Positions 46,852-58,404 are shown, counted from the first letter of the stretch. The stretch: DNA of 64,000 nucleotides from Capillidium heterosporum (GCA_016630905.1 WBMQ01000002.1:1364001-1428000), one strand, 5' to 3'. The notes: generated by a model not told the origin, from the sequence alone. Numbers and translations are program-made.

Positions 46852-49283
46852 GATTAAGGTCGATAAAGCCTAATCTGACTTATCAAAGTACCATTTCCTC
46901 CAATCTTTGATCAGCTCCATGTTAGTAAGGTAAAAGGTATCGAATTAATTAATAAATCAATATAATGTCAAATGGTTATCTATATCTTTTATAATATTCT
47001 ATGCATTTTCAGAAATCTGAGTTGAAATATAAATACTATATTTTACTTGAATTGCCTATGGTTTACATACTATACAATTGTTTATGATCTTTATTTAGGA
47101 GGAAACTTCACTAAGTTTCAATTTGAAGCGTCATTTTTTTAACTTATATATATATATATGATGTAAGTATAGATCTAAAAGAAGTACTACACTACAATGG
47201 TTTCTAGTGATGTAATGATATCCAAGGATAAGCTTGCTTAAAAAACTCTGTAGAAATACTTGGAATAAGTAAATTTGCAGTATATTTTTCGAAAGATACA
47301 AAGGTAGTTCTGAACTGTATTCTAATTAACTCACTATATTAAACTACAGTGCTACTAATTAGTAATTTTTAATACTTGAATTTGAGGAGTTCTATAAACG
47401 ATGAAGAATTCGATAGTTTTAATTAAAAGCTTAGATTTTATATAGTGCTTAAATACTTAAAGACTAGCAACGAATTTACAGCCATACTATACATGTAATT
47501 TGACCAAGCAATTCGTAGTTAGTCCAACCTGCTTTTGGTTTCGGATCAATCTTAACTAACTCAACATGCTATTTATCGAAGCTCTACTTTACTGTACCTA
47601 GCTCAGCTTTACTTTGCCCATCACATAGAGCTTTGCCTTACTCAAAAATAATTTTATTAAATACATAGAATAACAGCTTGTAATTAGCTTACTGTAGGTC
47701 GATCTATCTAATAAATCTAGAAGTTTTTATTACACTCCTCATTTCTACGTCCCAGCATACACAACATTTCATCTATTTAAGTGACTCAAAAATACTTTAA
47801 TTGATTTCAGACTCTATAATACATCAAGCAGCAACTACTATCCAAATTTACTTATGTTAATCAACCTTCATGAAAACATCTAGTAACTCGACAGCATACT
47901 CAAATTAACTTGAAATTGCACTATCCAACTAGCTTTTTGAATATGTTCGATAGCTTTTGGATATAAGCAGTTTTTACTTAATCCAACTTTGATAACTTTC
48001 TACTAACTTGAAGTAGTACAATTTATCGGAAAAAATGTTTCGCAAAAGTTGTTTGTATAGTTCTATTTTAGTATATATAGTCGAAATACATATACATAGT
48101 TCAACTTAAAATGGCTTTTTTCACCGAATGTATGCTCAATTTTAATCTTTCTATGCTTATATTTTAAAAATGTAGCGAGGAAATTAAAATGCCATATATT
48201 TAGGTTGATATGTTATTGCTTATTATGGGTATTGCAATTTCATAGCACCCAATTAATGCGATCACTATTTCAAAACTTATGTAATTTCTAAGATTTGTAT
48301 CTACCTTTTCTTGAAGCCAATAGGAAATTATAAACGTCATAAAGTAAGATACAATTGATTAGTAGTATTCCAAGATTGAGTTGCTGATGGATTTCATAAA
48401 TCAAAGCAGTCTAAACCTTCATAATAAGCCTTGGGATGATTCTGTCGCTACTTTTAGCTGGGATCACTCCCAATACTCTGTTCCTTTCCCATCATTTGAA
48501 GAGCTTTAATATCCAGAATATGAAGGGTTGACTTGCAAAAGAAATCATCTCTTGGTTAGACTTTAACTCATTACTACCTGGTGGTCTTTTTTGTTTCCTG
48601 GGAGCGATGTTATTAGTTGGAAGGTCTGACCTTCACCTTCTCATTCCAATCTCTAGGTGCTTTAAAAAGCATCTAGAACATATTTACTCTTTACCTTATG
48701 TTTTATCTTAAATAAACATTTCGGCTTTAAAGAAAGGTGTACAAGTCTCAATAAAGGCTTGATATGTAGGGTTCACAATTGAATTAAGCTTGTAGCCAAG
48801 AAAATTTCCCACAACTACGAAACTTCCAAAATCTCTATGAACACCAGATTTGACAGATTTTCGTCAAAGAGGCTGGGGAAACTGTCAATCCAAATAGAAA
48901 TCTAATAATAAGCTTAGATACACGTGTCCAATATACTAGCTTCAATTACAGCTTGAATTTATATTTATGATGTTGCTTTCCAAGCTATTTATTGAGAACG
49001 TGGTATAGTGCTAAAAATGTAAAGATGTCACTCGAAAACATTTTGACTAGGTTGGAGTGCTCGAAATTGGTGGATGAAATCCATCAAAGAATGAACCAGT
49101 GGCATTCTACAAAAATAAATTGGTATGAGAGTAGCGTTATTCAATACTGCTTTAATGATGTATAGGTTCTAAAGAGAAAATTGCTATGCAGGTTAAATTA
49201 GAATGTAGTAGTTTGACATCGAGCTGGCCATCAAAGTCTGGGGTCAATTTACACTAGAATACTAACACTACGGGGATTGCTAA
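46852..49283. other. Gene-poor spacer including copy B of the duplication
   Basis: About 2.4 kb without a supported gene. 47140-48370 resembles 45150-46340. 48400-49250 is unique AT-rich DNA. Confidence 0.5.
47140..48370 (+). repeat. Diverged tandem duplication, copy B
   Basis: Partner of 45150-46340; see that entry for the anchor matches. Further anchors: TTTTTCACCGAATGTATGC (48117) against TTTTTCACTAAATTCATAC (46083), and CCATATATTTAGGTTGATAT (48192) against CCATATATTTAAATCGATAT (46156). Confidence 0.6.
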
Positions 49284-49290
49284 TATAAAT
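49284..49290 (+). promoter_or_regulatory. TATA-like element of the CBM19-like gene
   Basis: TATAAAT, about 117 nt upstream of the ATG at 49401. Confidence 0.4.
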
Positions 49291-49400
49291 AGACCCAAAT
49301 GTATGGCCCTAAAAGCTATCAAAACAGCAACATACAAACACTAATAGCAAACTAATTAGCATATCAACTAATCCATTAACACCTAATTAATCAAATCAAC

Positions 49401-49802
49401 ATGCAGTTCACCTCAGTCTTCACTTTCACTTTCCTTACCACCATCTTGGCTTTACCTGGTGGCGGTAGCTACGGCAACGGTGGTGTCATCCACAAGTCCA
49501 ACTACAACGACCGTGTCATCGTCAACAACAACCGCCACCACAAACCTAGCTACGGCAACAAAGTTGTCGACAACCGTCGTCACCACTCCAACTCTTACGG
49601 TAACAAGGGTGCCCACTACGGAGGCAGTTACGGTTCCGGTAATGTTGACTTTGGTCGCTGTACCGAAGGCACCATGTTCTGCGACAACTCCACCGGTGGC
49701 TTCTACACTTGCGCTCAATCTTCCTTCGTCTACCGCGCCTGCGGTCCTGGAACTAGATGTAGATCCCAAGGTCAAAACAACATCTTCTGTGGTCACCTTT
49801 AA
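49401..49802 (+). CDS. Small secreted Gly/His/Asn-rich protein with a CBM19-like cysteine domain
   Basis: A 133-residue single-exon protein. Signal peptide MQFTSVFTFTFLTTILALPG. Residues about 20-88 are low complexity (Gly, Tyr, Asn, His, Ser) with imperfect repeats of the type HHKPSYGNKVVDNRRHH and HSNSYGNKGAHYGGSYG. The C-terminal about 45 residues hold six cysteines: RCTEGTMFC, GGFYTC, FVYRACGPGTRC, NNIFCGHL. The spacing C-x6-C-x9-C-x9-C-x5-C-x9-C with the aromatic Y/F positions resembles chitin-binding CBM19 domains. Codons strongly prefer C at the third position, unlike the AT-rich surroundings, which points to high expression. Probable role: cell-wall or matrix protein binding chitin, or an effector shielding it (inference). 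Confidence 0.85.
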   Translation: MQFTSVFTFTFLTTILALPGGGSYGNGGVIHKSNYNDRVIVNNNRHHKPSYGNKVVDNRRHHSNSYGNKGAHYGGSYGSGNVDFGRCTEGTMFCDNSTGGFYTCAQSSFVYRACGPGTRCRSQGQNNIFCGHL

Positions 49803-51018
49803 TGTTTGGGGATTACGAATAAATATAGGAATTATTATAGCTTTATGTTGTTTTTAGGACCAAGATTTGGTTATACATATTTTTAACAGACACGTAATGA
49901 CTTTACACATTGTAGTTTAGAAGCTTAATAAGGATATAAATACCAATTTCCATAATTCTATACATCACAATGACTAATTGGAGAAGCTAAATTGACAATA
50001 ATTAGGGTTTCAATTTTACTTTACTCATCCTACAAGTATATCTGAAAGAAATAGGTATCTTTAACAGTTTGTAGATACCAACGTAAGCTTAAACACTAAA
50101 CAGTTCCTACATCAATATCGAATGGTTTGAAAAATTACCATTACCTACACTTTTGAAAGTTTACAAAGAGTATCAATATCTTGAAATTGAAGTTTGAACT
50201 TAAATTCTTTAACAATGGATTCTTTTCTTTTCAATACTTTTACAAAGCATAAAAACTTATGTTTGGGTAGCTAGAGCACCATTACCTATTTTATATACAG
50301 TATAATTTGATAAAATAGAAGTGGAATAAAAAGATGCTGTTTCGCTGAAAAATTGCCACTAAAATATTCAAAAATATTTAAGCTTTCAGCTTAATTTTAT
50401 GCCAATAAAACTATAGAAAATGTACCTTCCATATTATAGATATTGCCATCTTTACCCAAAATTTTCTTTTATAAAACATTCCAAAGTGCATCTAAACAAG
50501 TTTAATCCTTCAACTCAGCCCATCCCAAAACTCAAAAGCCAATCAATGGCCTCGAATAATTTAATAGAGTTGTAAAGGCCCAATTAGGATAAATATCGAG
50601 ACTACTAAATTAGATCATAAAAAACTAGTCACAATCTAAATATAGCAATCTTATTAGTTGAAATTCATAGAAAGCTTTCGTAGTCTACAGATATGAAGTA
50701 ACTTGGATTGGAATGAGGCTGTAGATTTTGGATTTTGGGTGGGAAAAAGCTAAAATAAAGCTTAGAGATTTCCAACCCTTCCTTTTTTACCTTTTCAATT
50801 TCAATTCTGACCATTTCAACAAACTTTGATCCAACTCCATATCCATTTTTAACAGCTTCCTTTATACCAGCATATTTCTTAAGCTTACTTTTTATAAAAG
50901 GAGCCCTATAAATTACAAAGTTTATGCAGTTTTGAATTTCTACTCTCAAAGCCAACTATAGTTATCGATATAAAAGAGAATACAACCTTTTTAAATTGCT
51001 AGATCTATATTGGAATAA
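49803..51018. other. Spacer
   Basis: About 1.2 kb, AT-rich. A 96-codon minus-strand frame (50665-50955), basic and Lys-rich, starts at TTG and has only an internal ATG; it could be a remnant or an exon but is not called. Confidence 0.5.
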
Positions 51019-52062
51019 ATGCCCATCTTCTTCAACTATAAATTTAGTCCGTAAGTATATTTTATTTGTCGAGTTGCATATAGAGCATCAAGGAACAAAA
51101 CTAATCCTATATAATTTACTTTAGTTACAATCCCCTATTCCAAACCGTATGTCAACAGAACCAACTGCAAGTGTTGAAGTTAATCGAAGATTGTATTGAC
51201 AACGGTAATGGAAAGCTTAAGTTGAAGTAAAGCACCATATTGTCAACTTATAACTTCAAATACTAACCTATAGTCTAATGATATAGAAATCTGATGTTAG
51301 GTGAGCTTCCCAAATCGATATTGGATTTAGATAAGTTAGTCTACGTCGATGAAAACGAATCTTTAACTAAAGGTTTAAATTTGGAGTTCCAGTATACTCA
51401 GCTCATCAAATTTCCAACTATTTTATTGAGCTTGACCAGCTTGACCGTTTTAAATCTGAGTAACTCGACATTTCACGATATAAACCTTAATCCTATTTAC
51501 TCTAGACAATAATCCTATTAACGAGCTACCTAGCGAAATCAACAAGTTGGTCAACTTGGAAAAACTATCTTTGGTAAACTGTGAGTTGGTAAGTTTATGA
51601 TTTATACTCTCAATATATATATTGATTTCTAAACGTGTATAGAAAATCCTACCTATAACCTTATTTGACCTCAAGAAATTAACCAACTTCAATGTTAGTG
51701 CCAACCCTTTACTTGAAAACTTAAATGGTTCACCCGATACATTTATACACCTTCCTCAGAAGTTTCAATTATCTTTGAAAGAGCTGTGCCTGAGGTCCTT
51801 CAAATTTACCGACGACTTCACTATCCAAAATACCCTCCCCGTTAAACTGGAGAATGCCATCGACAAGTTGAAGTATCGCAAATGTAGTTTCTGTAAGGTA
51901 CAACTGGTGGAAAGTAATGTTGTTAGTTTGGTTTGGCTACCTCTTATCTACAATAACCAGCTATTACCTTTCAAGTTGACGTTCTGTAGTTTGAAGTGTA
52001 GGACTGAGGAGAATTTTAACTTGCTTTTAAAGAGGCTCAAGGTAGTTTTTAGGCGTGCTTAA
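51019..52062 (+). CDS. Leucine-rich-repeat protein with a C-terminal CxxC/CxxxC cysteine motif
   Basis: A spliced gene. The start at 51019 gives MPIFFNYKFSPYNPLFQTVC then QLQVLKLIEDCIDNGNGKLK. Splicing to the second AG (after GATATAG) yields KNLMLGELPKSILDLDKLVY and several LRRs of the type LPxxLxxLxxLxxLxLxxNxI: FPTILLSLTSLTVLNLNNNP, INELPSEINKLVNLEKLSLV and ILPITLFDLKKLTNFNVSAN. The C-terminal part has YRKCSFCKVQLVE and LPFKLTFCSLKCR, a C-x2-C ... C-x3-C arrangement that may bind zinc and is seen in a family of fungal LRR proteins of unknown role. No signal peptide. Introns are 40-60 nt. Probably an intracellular scaffold; partner unknown. Confidence 0.8.
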
Positions 52063-52421
52063 GGTTAATGTTGTTTATTTAGGAGATTAGGGCGAACCGT
52101 TGAAGGTACTTTTGTTGACCTGATGTTTTCGTTCTGTTATGCATAGCTGTTTTCTTTATTTATTAGCCGATGGGTCCATTCCTCTAACTTTTTCGCTCTA
52201 TTCTAATCGTGTGCTTCTCTATATCTTTTCCAAAGCTCTACTAACTCTATTAAATTTGTACTCTTTAGTTTGATACTATTTACTAGCTTTTCGTTTTATA
52301 TAAATCTCAACGTTCAAACCTTTAAACTAACATAATAGCCAACTATAGCTTTATTAATAACATAGCAACACTTTAGTTTATATCATAATAGGCATTTCAA
52401 TAATACAAGACATCGCAATAT
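52063..52421. other. Convergent 3' spacer
   Basis: 359 nt between the LRR and DMC1 stops; nothing seen. Confidence 0.5.
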
Positions 52422-53709
52422 CTAATCAACCACATCGGAAATCCCTCCCTTAGCAATAGTATAACGCGCTTCATCCTCTGGTACATCTGGAGAATCGTAA
52501 ATTTTAACTATACGCTCTTCACCCCTCCCTTTCTTCAGACTCAGCCGAGTAGTCGAGGCATGGGCTAAAACATGCCCACCCACCGGTTTTTTAGGATCGG
52601 AGACGAAGGACATGGCAGCACCTGGATCACTCGACATCTGATTGGTGATGAAGACAGCCAAGTTGAACTCCTCAGCGACTTTGATCAGCTTGGACAGGAA
52701 CTGGTTGAGTTTCTGCTGGCGTTCGCCAAGTTCACCTCTACCGCTGAAGTCGGTACGAAACAACGCAATAATCGAGTCGACAACCAACAGTCGGTAGCAT
52801 TGCTCATTTGTAAATCGAGCAGCCAGCTCCAGAAGCAAATCAAACTGATGCTCAGAGTTGTAAGCTCGGGCGTAAATGATGTTGTCTAAAACGATATCGG
52901 GGTTCATGTTAAACCGGGTGGCTATATCCCGTATACGTTCAGGGCGAAAGGTCCCTTCCGTATCGATATAGGCCGCCTTACCTTGCCCTCCGCCCATATT
53001 GACGGGTAGTTGGCAGGTTACGCATAGGGTATGAGCTATCTGAGTTTTACCAGTACGAAATTCTCCAAAGGCTTCAGTTATGGACATGGTTTGAACTCCG
53101 CCTTTGTATTTCAAGAAGGCACCGTTAGTGATTTTACTAATGTGAACTTTTGAATTACCCCCTAGCAGTCGATCAAATTGGTAACTACCGGTAGATAATC
53201 TCAATACCTGCTTCCTTTTGACCAAAAAGTCGGAAGCTGAGAACAAAGGAGCAACTCTATTTTAAAACGGTACTTCAATACAATCCAAGTTACTTGGTAA
53301 AGTTACCATAAGCTTGGACGCCACTTCTTTTATCTTTTCTACTTTGGCTTCCGAAAGACCTTTAATTTTACCCAAGTTCCTTCGTGTACTCATATGGATA
53401 GCCTTCAATAAACAAATATGTTGGAAAATAGGTATGGTTTATTGTTACCTTGACCGAGCATACTCCCGAATTTTTCAACTTGTTGACATCCCCCATAGCT
53501 ATCCCATGCTTGGTTAAAGCTTCTACTTCGATAATTTTATCCTGTATACATATTTTAGTAGCTTTTAGATTTTGAATGGATACCTGTGTTGTTTCCACCT
53601 CTTTACTTTGAACCTTTTCAGCCACCTGTTCGGCTTCACTTTGGGCATCCAAGTCGGAAGAGATCTCCTCTTCATCCATACCCAGCACATGTTCTTTCTC
53701 CAAATTCAT
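52422..53709 (-). CDS. DMC1: Meiotic recombinase Dmc1
   Basis: A minus-strand spliced gene for Dmc1, the meiosis-specific RecA/Rad51-family strand-exchange protein. The N-terminal helical part [20 protein letters not shown] then [10 protein letters not shown] joins [20 protein letters not shown], where the MxTRR-x-L-x-x-(V/I)KGLSEAKV pattern is Dmc1- rather than Rad51-like. ATPase core: [20 protein letters not shown] (Walker A GEFRTGKT), [40 protein letters not shown] (Walker B), [44 protein letters not shown], ending in [10 protein letters not shown]. Removing the intron 53102-53158 (57 nt, branch CACTAACG) restores [16 protein letters not shown] 42-nt intron, 53542-53583, is also in-frame and stop-free. 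One junction near 53260-53300 is uncertain. The presence of DMC1 implies a meiotic cycle. Confidence 0.93.
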
Positions 53710-53936
53710 AGTATACTTTATCTTTTCCTGTATCTAACATATCCATGGTATCCACTTTTATAAATAGACTGCTGAAATCATGCATTCCTTTTTATAATTA
53801 AATTTATACCAAGATGCAATTTTACGTCACTTCAAACCTTCCAACCCCATAGAATTTCAGTGGAGCAAAGTACATCTATAAAACAGTGAAAGTAAACCAT
53901 ATGTACCTTAAAACTATTAAAAGGTATTTCTTCAAG
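53710..53936. promoter_or_regulatory. Divergent promoter region of DMC1 and the metallopeptidase gene
   Basis: 227 nt between start codons. No meiotic control site was recognised; no strong TATA. Confidence 0.35.
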
Positions 53937-56115
53937 ATGAATCAGATCGAGCAAGTTTGCAAACTTGACGAAAAGCCATTAGGTAGGAATAAAAACACTT
54001 TCCAGCTAACTTATTTTATTAGTACAAGGCTTACATTCCGACAATTTGCAAGGCGCAGTAGCCTTGCACAACGTTCAACAAAACGAAGTTGTATATCAAA
54101 GGGTAGTACTGATAACCGGCTCTATTAAAGACAATTCAACTCTACCAACCTCAGGGCAGATTGAGGTAGTCGATAGTTTCAATCGAAGGTTCGACTGGCC
54201 AATATGCGATAGCAATTTTAAAGTTTTAGTGAATTTAAAAGAAGGCAGCAACTTGATAAAATTTAACTACCACCATCTAAACCACAGCCTCAACTTGAAC
54301 TTTGACGATAGTTTTGGTGAAGAAGATCGAGTCCAACTAGTAATAATGGTAGCTAAAGATTCTAGCCTAACTTTCGATAGTCAGGACAAAAATGAGGATA
54401 ACAGTATTGAGGCAGCAGTCAAGAAGTTGAGGATGGCCGGTTATATGTGGCAGGCATTTATAGGCGAGCAGATGTTTAGAGCCGGACTAGGTAGAAGAAC
54501 CATACGATTTAAAGAGAAAATTCAACTCGACACCTTGGCCCAAACGCCACTTCAAAACAAAATAGCTGAAGTAGTAATTGTACGTAGTCAAGCCACTATG
54601 GAACAGATACGAGACAAAGATATTGCTCAACAGTATAACCCTAAGACTGGTGACCCTCCCAAGGATGAGTCGAAGAAAGGTCTATATGGGCTGTTTATGG
54701 ACGCTTTGCGGGACCACCCCACTGGCCAATTTAAACAACCCTATTTGGTAGCCGGTATGATATTGGACAGTCAATGGGATAAATCTATACAGCTGATTCG
54801 AGGACATGCTGCCCTGGGCGGAGGAGGTAAGAACACGTCTTTAGGTATGTTCGGTTCCCATCTGACGCATTCGTGGCCGAGTTGTCTGGAGCACATCCCA
54901 TTTTGCTTTTTGAATCACACTAATTTGGATACCCAGTTTGTTGCCGACGAAGAGTGGGGTAAAGGTAAATTCCATCATGCTGCCAATATCAGTATCGGCG
55001 CCTTCTTACATGAATTGGGTCACGCTTTAGGATTGCCTCATGTACCAGAAGGTATTATGGCTCGAGGGTACGCCGAACTAAACCGTAACTTTTTAAGTGT
55101 GGATATCGACGGAAACCCTGTGCCCAATTTTGAGGATAGCAGAAGTAGATTACATCCAACCAATCTCATTAAGCTGTTTTTACATCCCAGCCTTGGTTTA
55201 CCCAACCAATCCAAATTTGATGGCTCTAAGGATGCTGAAGTAAGTCTATGCGATCGTGGGTTCTTCATCCAACATGATTACGGGATCGCCCAATACCTTA
55301 TATTTAGAGACGATGATCTTATCTTGTACAAGCAGTTCGTACCCCAATTCCCCTTGACTTTAAACTTGGACCTTCAGCAGCTACTTAAGGATATTAATTT
55401 CGACCCAAGACGTAAATTCGAAATCGAAATCTCAGCCATTGGTAACCATAACCGTAGATTTAACTTGACCGAGCTTGTTTTAAATGGTTGTATCGATGTC
55501 GACTTGGATTTGAGTGTAGTAGGTATTAGCTTGAAGGATCGCAAGCTCTTCTGCAGTAGTTTAGCTGGGTACGGTAAGCCTGCCGACTGCAAGCCTTTCT
55601 TCAGCTTCCTTGGTGACGGCCGCACCCAAAACCAAACTTTGTACATTGCATCGGATGGAAATGCTATCCATAAGCTTATCGGAGGCTTCAACAGCGATCC
55701 ATCTACCGATAAGTTTTATAGATCCTTTAGATCAGACATCAAAATCCATTCTACTATCCGAATCCCTACTCCCACCGACAACCCAGTTATCGCCGTATCT
55801 ATAAAGGCGGGATACTACATTGATGGTATGCAACTTCACTTTCTAAATGGCAACTCCAACTGGGTCGGTGGTAACGGCGGAAGTTTGGTTAAATTTTCGG
55901 TACCAACGAACCATACTTTCGTAGGTCTTTTTGGGTATGCTACCGAGCACCAAGTATTTCAACTGGGAATTCTATACGTGCCTAATGGCGACTGTAGTGG
56001 ATGGAATGGAGCTTCGGCTACCAAATTGAGTACCCGAGTTCAGTTTACAGAGGATGGGAGATTGAAGGAGAATGTTGTTACCAAGTACCTCTATCTTAAT
56101 GAGTGGAAGTTCTGA
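53937..56115 (+). CDS. Putative zinc metallopeptidase with C-terminal jacalin-like lectin domain (YIL108W-like)
   Basis: Two exons (53937-53982, 54023-56115) encode about 712 residues. The start gives MNQIEQVCKLDEKPLG; joined across a 40-nt intron it reads VQGLHSDNLQGAVALHNVQQ. The family is the fungal putative peptidase family (Metallopep; yeast YIL108W). Markers: AVKKLRMAGYMWQAFIGEQM, GLGRRTIRFKEK, then the zinc site FLHELGHALGLPHVPEGIMA (HELGH at residues 345-349; the H of LPH is a third ligand candidate; IMARG resembles the Met-turn). The C-terminal part (about 600-690) reads ISIKAGYYIDGMQLHFLNG-like beta strands with WVGGNGGSLVKFSVP and GLFGYATEHQVFQLGILYV, a jacalin-related fold. No signal peptide, so probably cytosolic. 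Substrate unknown. Confidence 0.9.
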
Positions 56116-56121
56116 TTAAAG

Positions 56122-56127
56122 AATAAA
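56122..56127 (+). terminator. Probable poly(A) signal of the metallopeptidase gene
   Basis: AATAAA 7 nt after the stop codon; unusually close, so a later signal may be used instead. Confidence 0.3.
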
Positions 56128-56710
56128 GTTCAGTTTAGAGCTTTGATGTTTACTTTTTATATACATATTAAAGTTTATAATTGTTATTAGATAAATCCGT
56201 ATACCAGGTTATAAGATATATTAGCTGTCCAAAAGCCAAATGTATTTACAAAAGCGATTATAAATTCTCCCTTGAAATTTCCAAACGTCCAAGTTCAACT
56301 TATGGAACAAACTAATAGTGACCTTCGACATAGAGAAGGTTCATGTGCGAATATGTTTTCACCGATAGTGGATCTACCAAGCCTTTATGCTCAAATCCTC
56401 AAGAAGCTAAAGCTTCGTAAATAGAAACCAAGAAGATGCCAAGATCAAGGCTTCGTTCAATTCAAAGATAAACCCACCTTTATTCTCAAGCCAAGCAAAC
56501 ATCCCAACCTAACCCTCGCTTTAAGGTAGATGATTGGCTGATCTTAAATTGCTAGCCCAACTCAGACTAAATTGTAATTGTGAAGATCTGCCATAACAAG
56601 TATGAAATCAGTCGCCCAGCCTAAAACCCTTAATTGAAACTACGCAGATCAGTTTAAAAGCAAAGGGAGAGTAACGTTTGGACCCAATTTACACTTTAAC
56701 AAAAACAAAG
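56128..56710. other. Spacer
   Basis: About 580 nt; nothing recognised. Confidence 0.5.
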
Positions 56711-57705
56711 ATGCAATCTCAGATAGATCCAAAACGAGCCAGCTTCATAACTGAGTCGGAGGCTGAGGTTTTAAAGAGGTATTACAGTTTGGAGGAGTTA
56801 CCACGACTATCCCAGCCTACTTTGGCTTTCCCTGACGTCACCAAATACGGGGGTCAGCTACCTTCGACAAGTGTAAGTTACCCAAACCAGCATAGCGAGC
56901 AACAGCTTGAAACCAATCAACAAATCTACCAATCCCAGCCTTTTACATCGGAAGGTAACTTACCACAAACTAGAGCAGATTCCATAACTTTAGAACTGCC
57001 TCCCAACGTAGAATCCTTACCTGAGCAACCAAATTTTGACCTTGACCAAGCTCAATCTGATCCAGCAGTGAATAGTCCAGACTTGAAATAGAAGTCCCAG
57101 CTCCAAAAGTATCGCTTGGTACCTTCCTGACGTCCAACTCCCACCTCACGTTCAATTGGAAACCTTATCTGACTACAACATAGAGAACAGTCTTACCTCC
57201 CAAAACCAAACTACAACGTAGCTTTAGAACCAAACTCGTTGAAAAAAACTGCGAAGGCGCAAAAGGCAAGAAACCTAGCACCCTACGGCTTATACTACGA
57301 TGTTTAGTTTTACTAGTCGCCTTACTAGCTATAATATTCGACGTCGTCATCTATTCAACATCACCTTCCGGTACCAAAGTAGAAGTCAACTTTGTGACTT
57401 TGGAGTACATATTCTTCAGTACAGGTTTAACTTTTGTCATCAATTTGGGGTACCTGGTAGGATACTGGCGTAGGTACAAGTACTACAAGTACAAAGCTAG
57501 ACGCGTCTATTTCTTGGTGCTGGATGGCCTCCTATTTATTTTAGGACTGGCGGCTGCCTCTGCTTTATTAGCTCAGTTTTCGACCTGCGGTAGTGCGACT
57601 TGGTGTGCGCTTAAAGATTGTTTAGTTGCACTGGCTTGGATTTTAACTGGGCTGAACATCCTGGCTCTAGTTTGGGATCTGGTGGGGACGGCAAGGGCCG
57701 AATAA
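56711..57705 (+). CDS. Multi-pass (about four-helix) membrane protein with a Gln/Pro-rich N-terminus
   Basis: Not assigned to a family. The ATG at 56711 opens MQSQIDPKRASFITESEAEV then LKRYYSLEELPRLSQPTLAF and a Gln/Ser/Pro-rich cytosolic segment. A downstream exon, from an acceptor near 57170 (ACATAG), reads RTVLPPKTKLQRSFRTKLVE and then helices LRLILRCLVLLVALLAIIF, LEYIFFSTGLTFVINLGYLV, YFLVLDGLLFILGLAAASAL and LVALAWILTGLNILALVWDL, ending GTARAE. Two cysteines lie in the last extracellular loop (STCGSATWCALKDC). This four-helix plan resembles MARVEL-like fungal membrane proteins. The downstream exon has no ATG before its first helix, so it must join an upstream exon. The junction between about 56950 and 57170 is not resolved: the first frame hits a TAG at 57089, and the donor is unclear. 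Confidence 0.6.
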
Positions 57706-58404
57706 CTTGAGGATGTAATTAATTTATTGTGCTAATTAAATATATTTTATTGTTTTTAATAGAGTTTATTTTAATACTATGTTGAATTGTTATATCATCT
57801 TTATTGATACTTTCATTAAATATGTTTATAAAGTAGTTTGGTATATTCAAATGTTGCACATATTTGTACTAATAGGTAACTTAACATTTATAATTTTTTC
57901 TAGTCTTTATTCTATATTTCTTTGATGGGTATTAGAATGTTGAGCGTTAGTCTATTTAACCAATATCATTAAACTGAAATGCTATATATAGTAGTAAATA
58001 GGCTCCTATATGCATTGAGAACTTTTGATGTAGGTTTGGAAATATCTGTCGTGCATGTATTTAATGAGATACTAAAAATATATAGTGGATGATCCTAATT
58101 TATCTTGCGTTATTTGTATCTTTAGAGTACTTATAAGCTACTGCACTATATCATTTACGATTAACTATATAGCTTGTAGTTTTTGACGATCTATAAAATT
58201 TACACTAAGCAACGTGTCCCCTATATGAGAGGATGATGAATTTCAACCCTCAGTTTATCTTTTAGTCAAGCTCAACTAAGTTTGGTTTCTGAATAAATTG
58301 AACCGAAGTTAAATCAACCCCATCAACACCCAAAATTCCAACTTAAACTCTAGAAAAGTAACGTTTCAACTTGTAAATAGTGGCAAGCAGCATAACCAAA
58401 CTAT
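57706..58404. other. Spacer upstream of RALGAPA
   Basis: About 700 nt; AT-rich, no gene seen. Confidence 0.55.

Noticed and set aside
49452-49857. Long open frames antisense to and overlapping the CBM19-like gene (about 114 and 132 codons)
   Set aside because: They are Thr/Val/Ala-rich artefacts of strong C-ending codon bias in the real gene, which has a signal peptide and conserved cysteines.
50665-50955. 96-codon basic minus-strand frame, faintly reminiscent of mitochondrial ATP synthase subunit g
   Set aside because: It begins at TTG, has only an internal ATG, and the resemblance is limited to a generic KKEGL-type stretch.
53102-53158. Reading the DMC1 exon straight through as a 19-residue insertion before Walker A
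   Set aside because: The segment has donor, branch and acceptor signals, and its removal restores the conserved LLGGG motif exactly.
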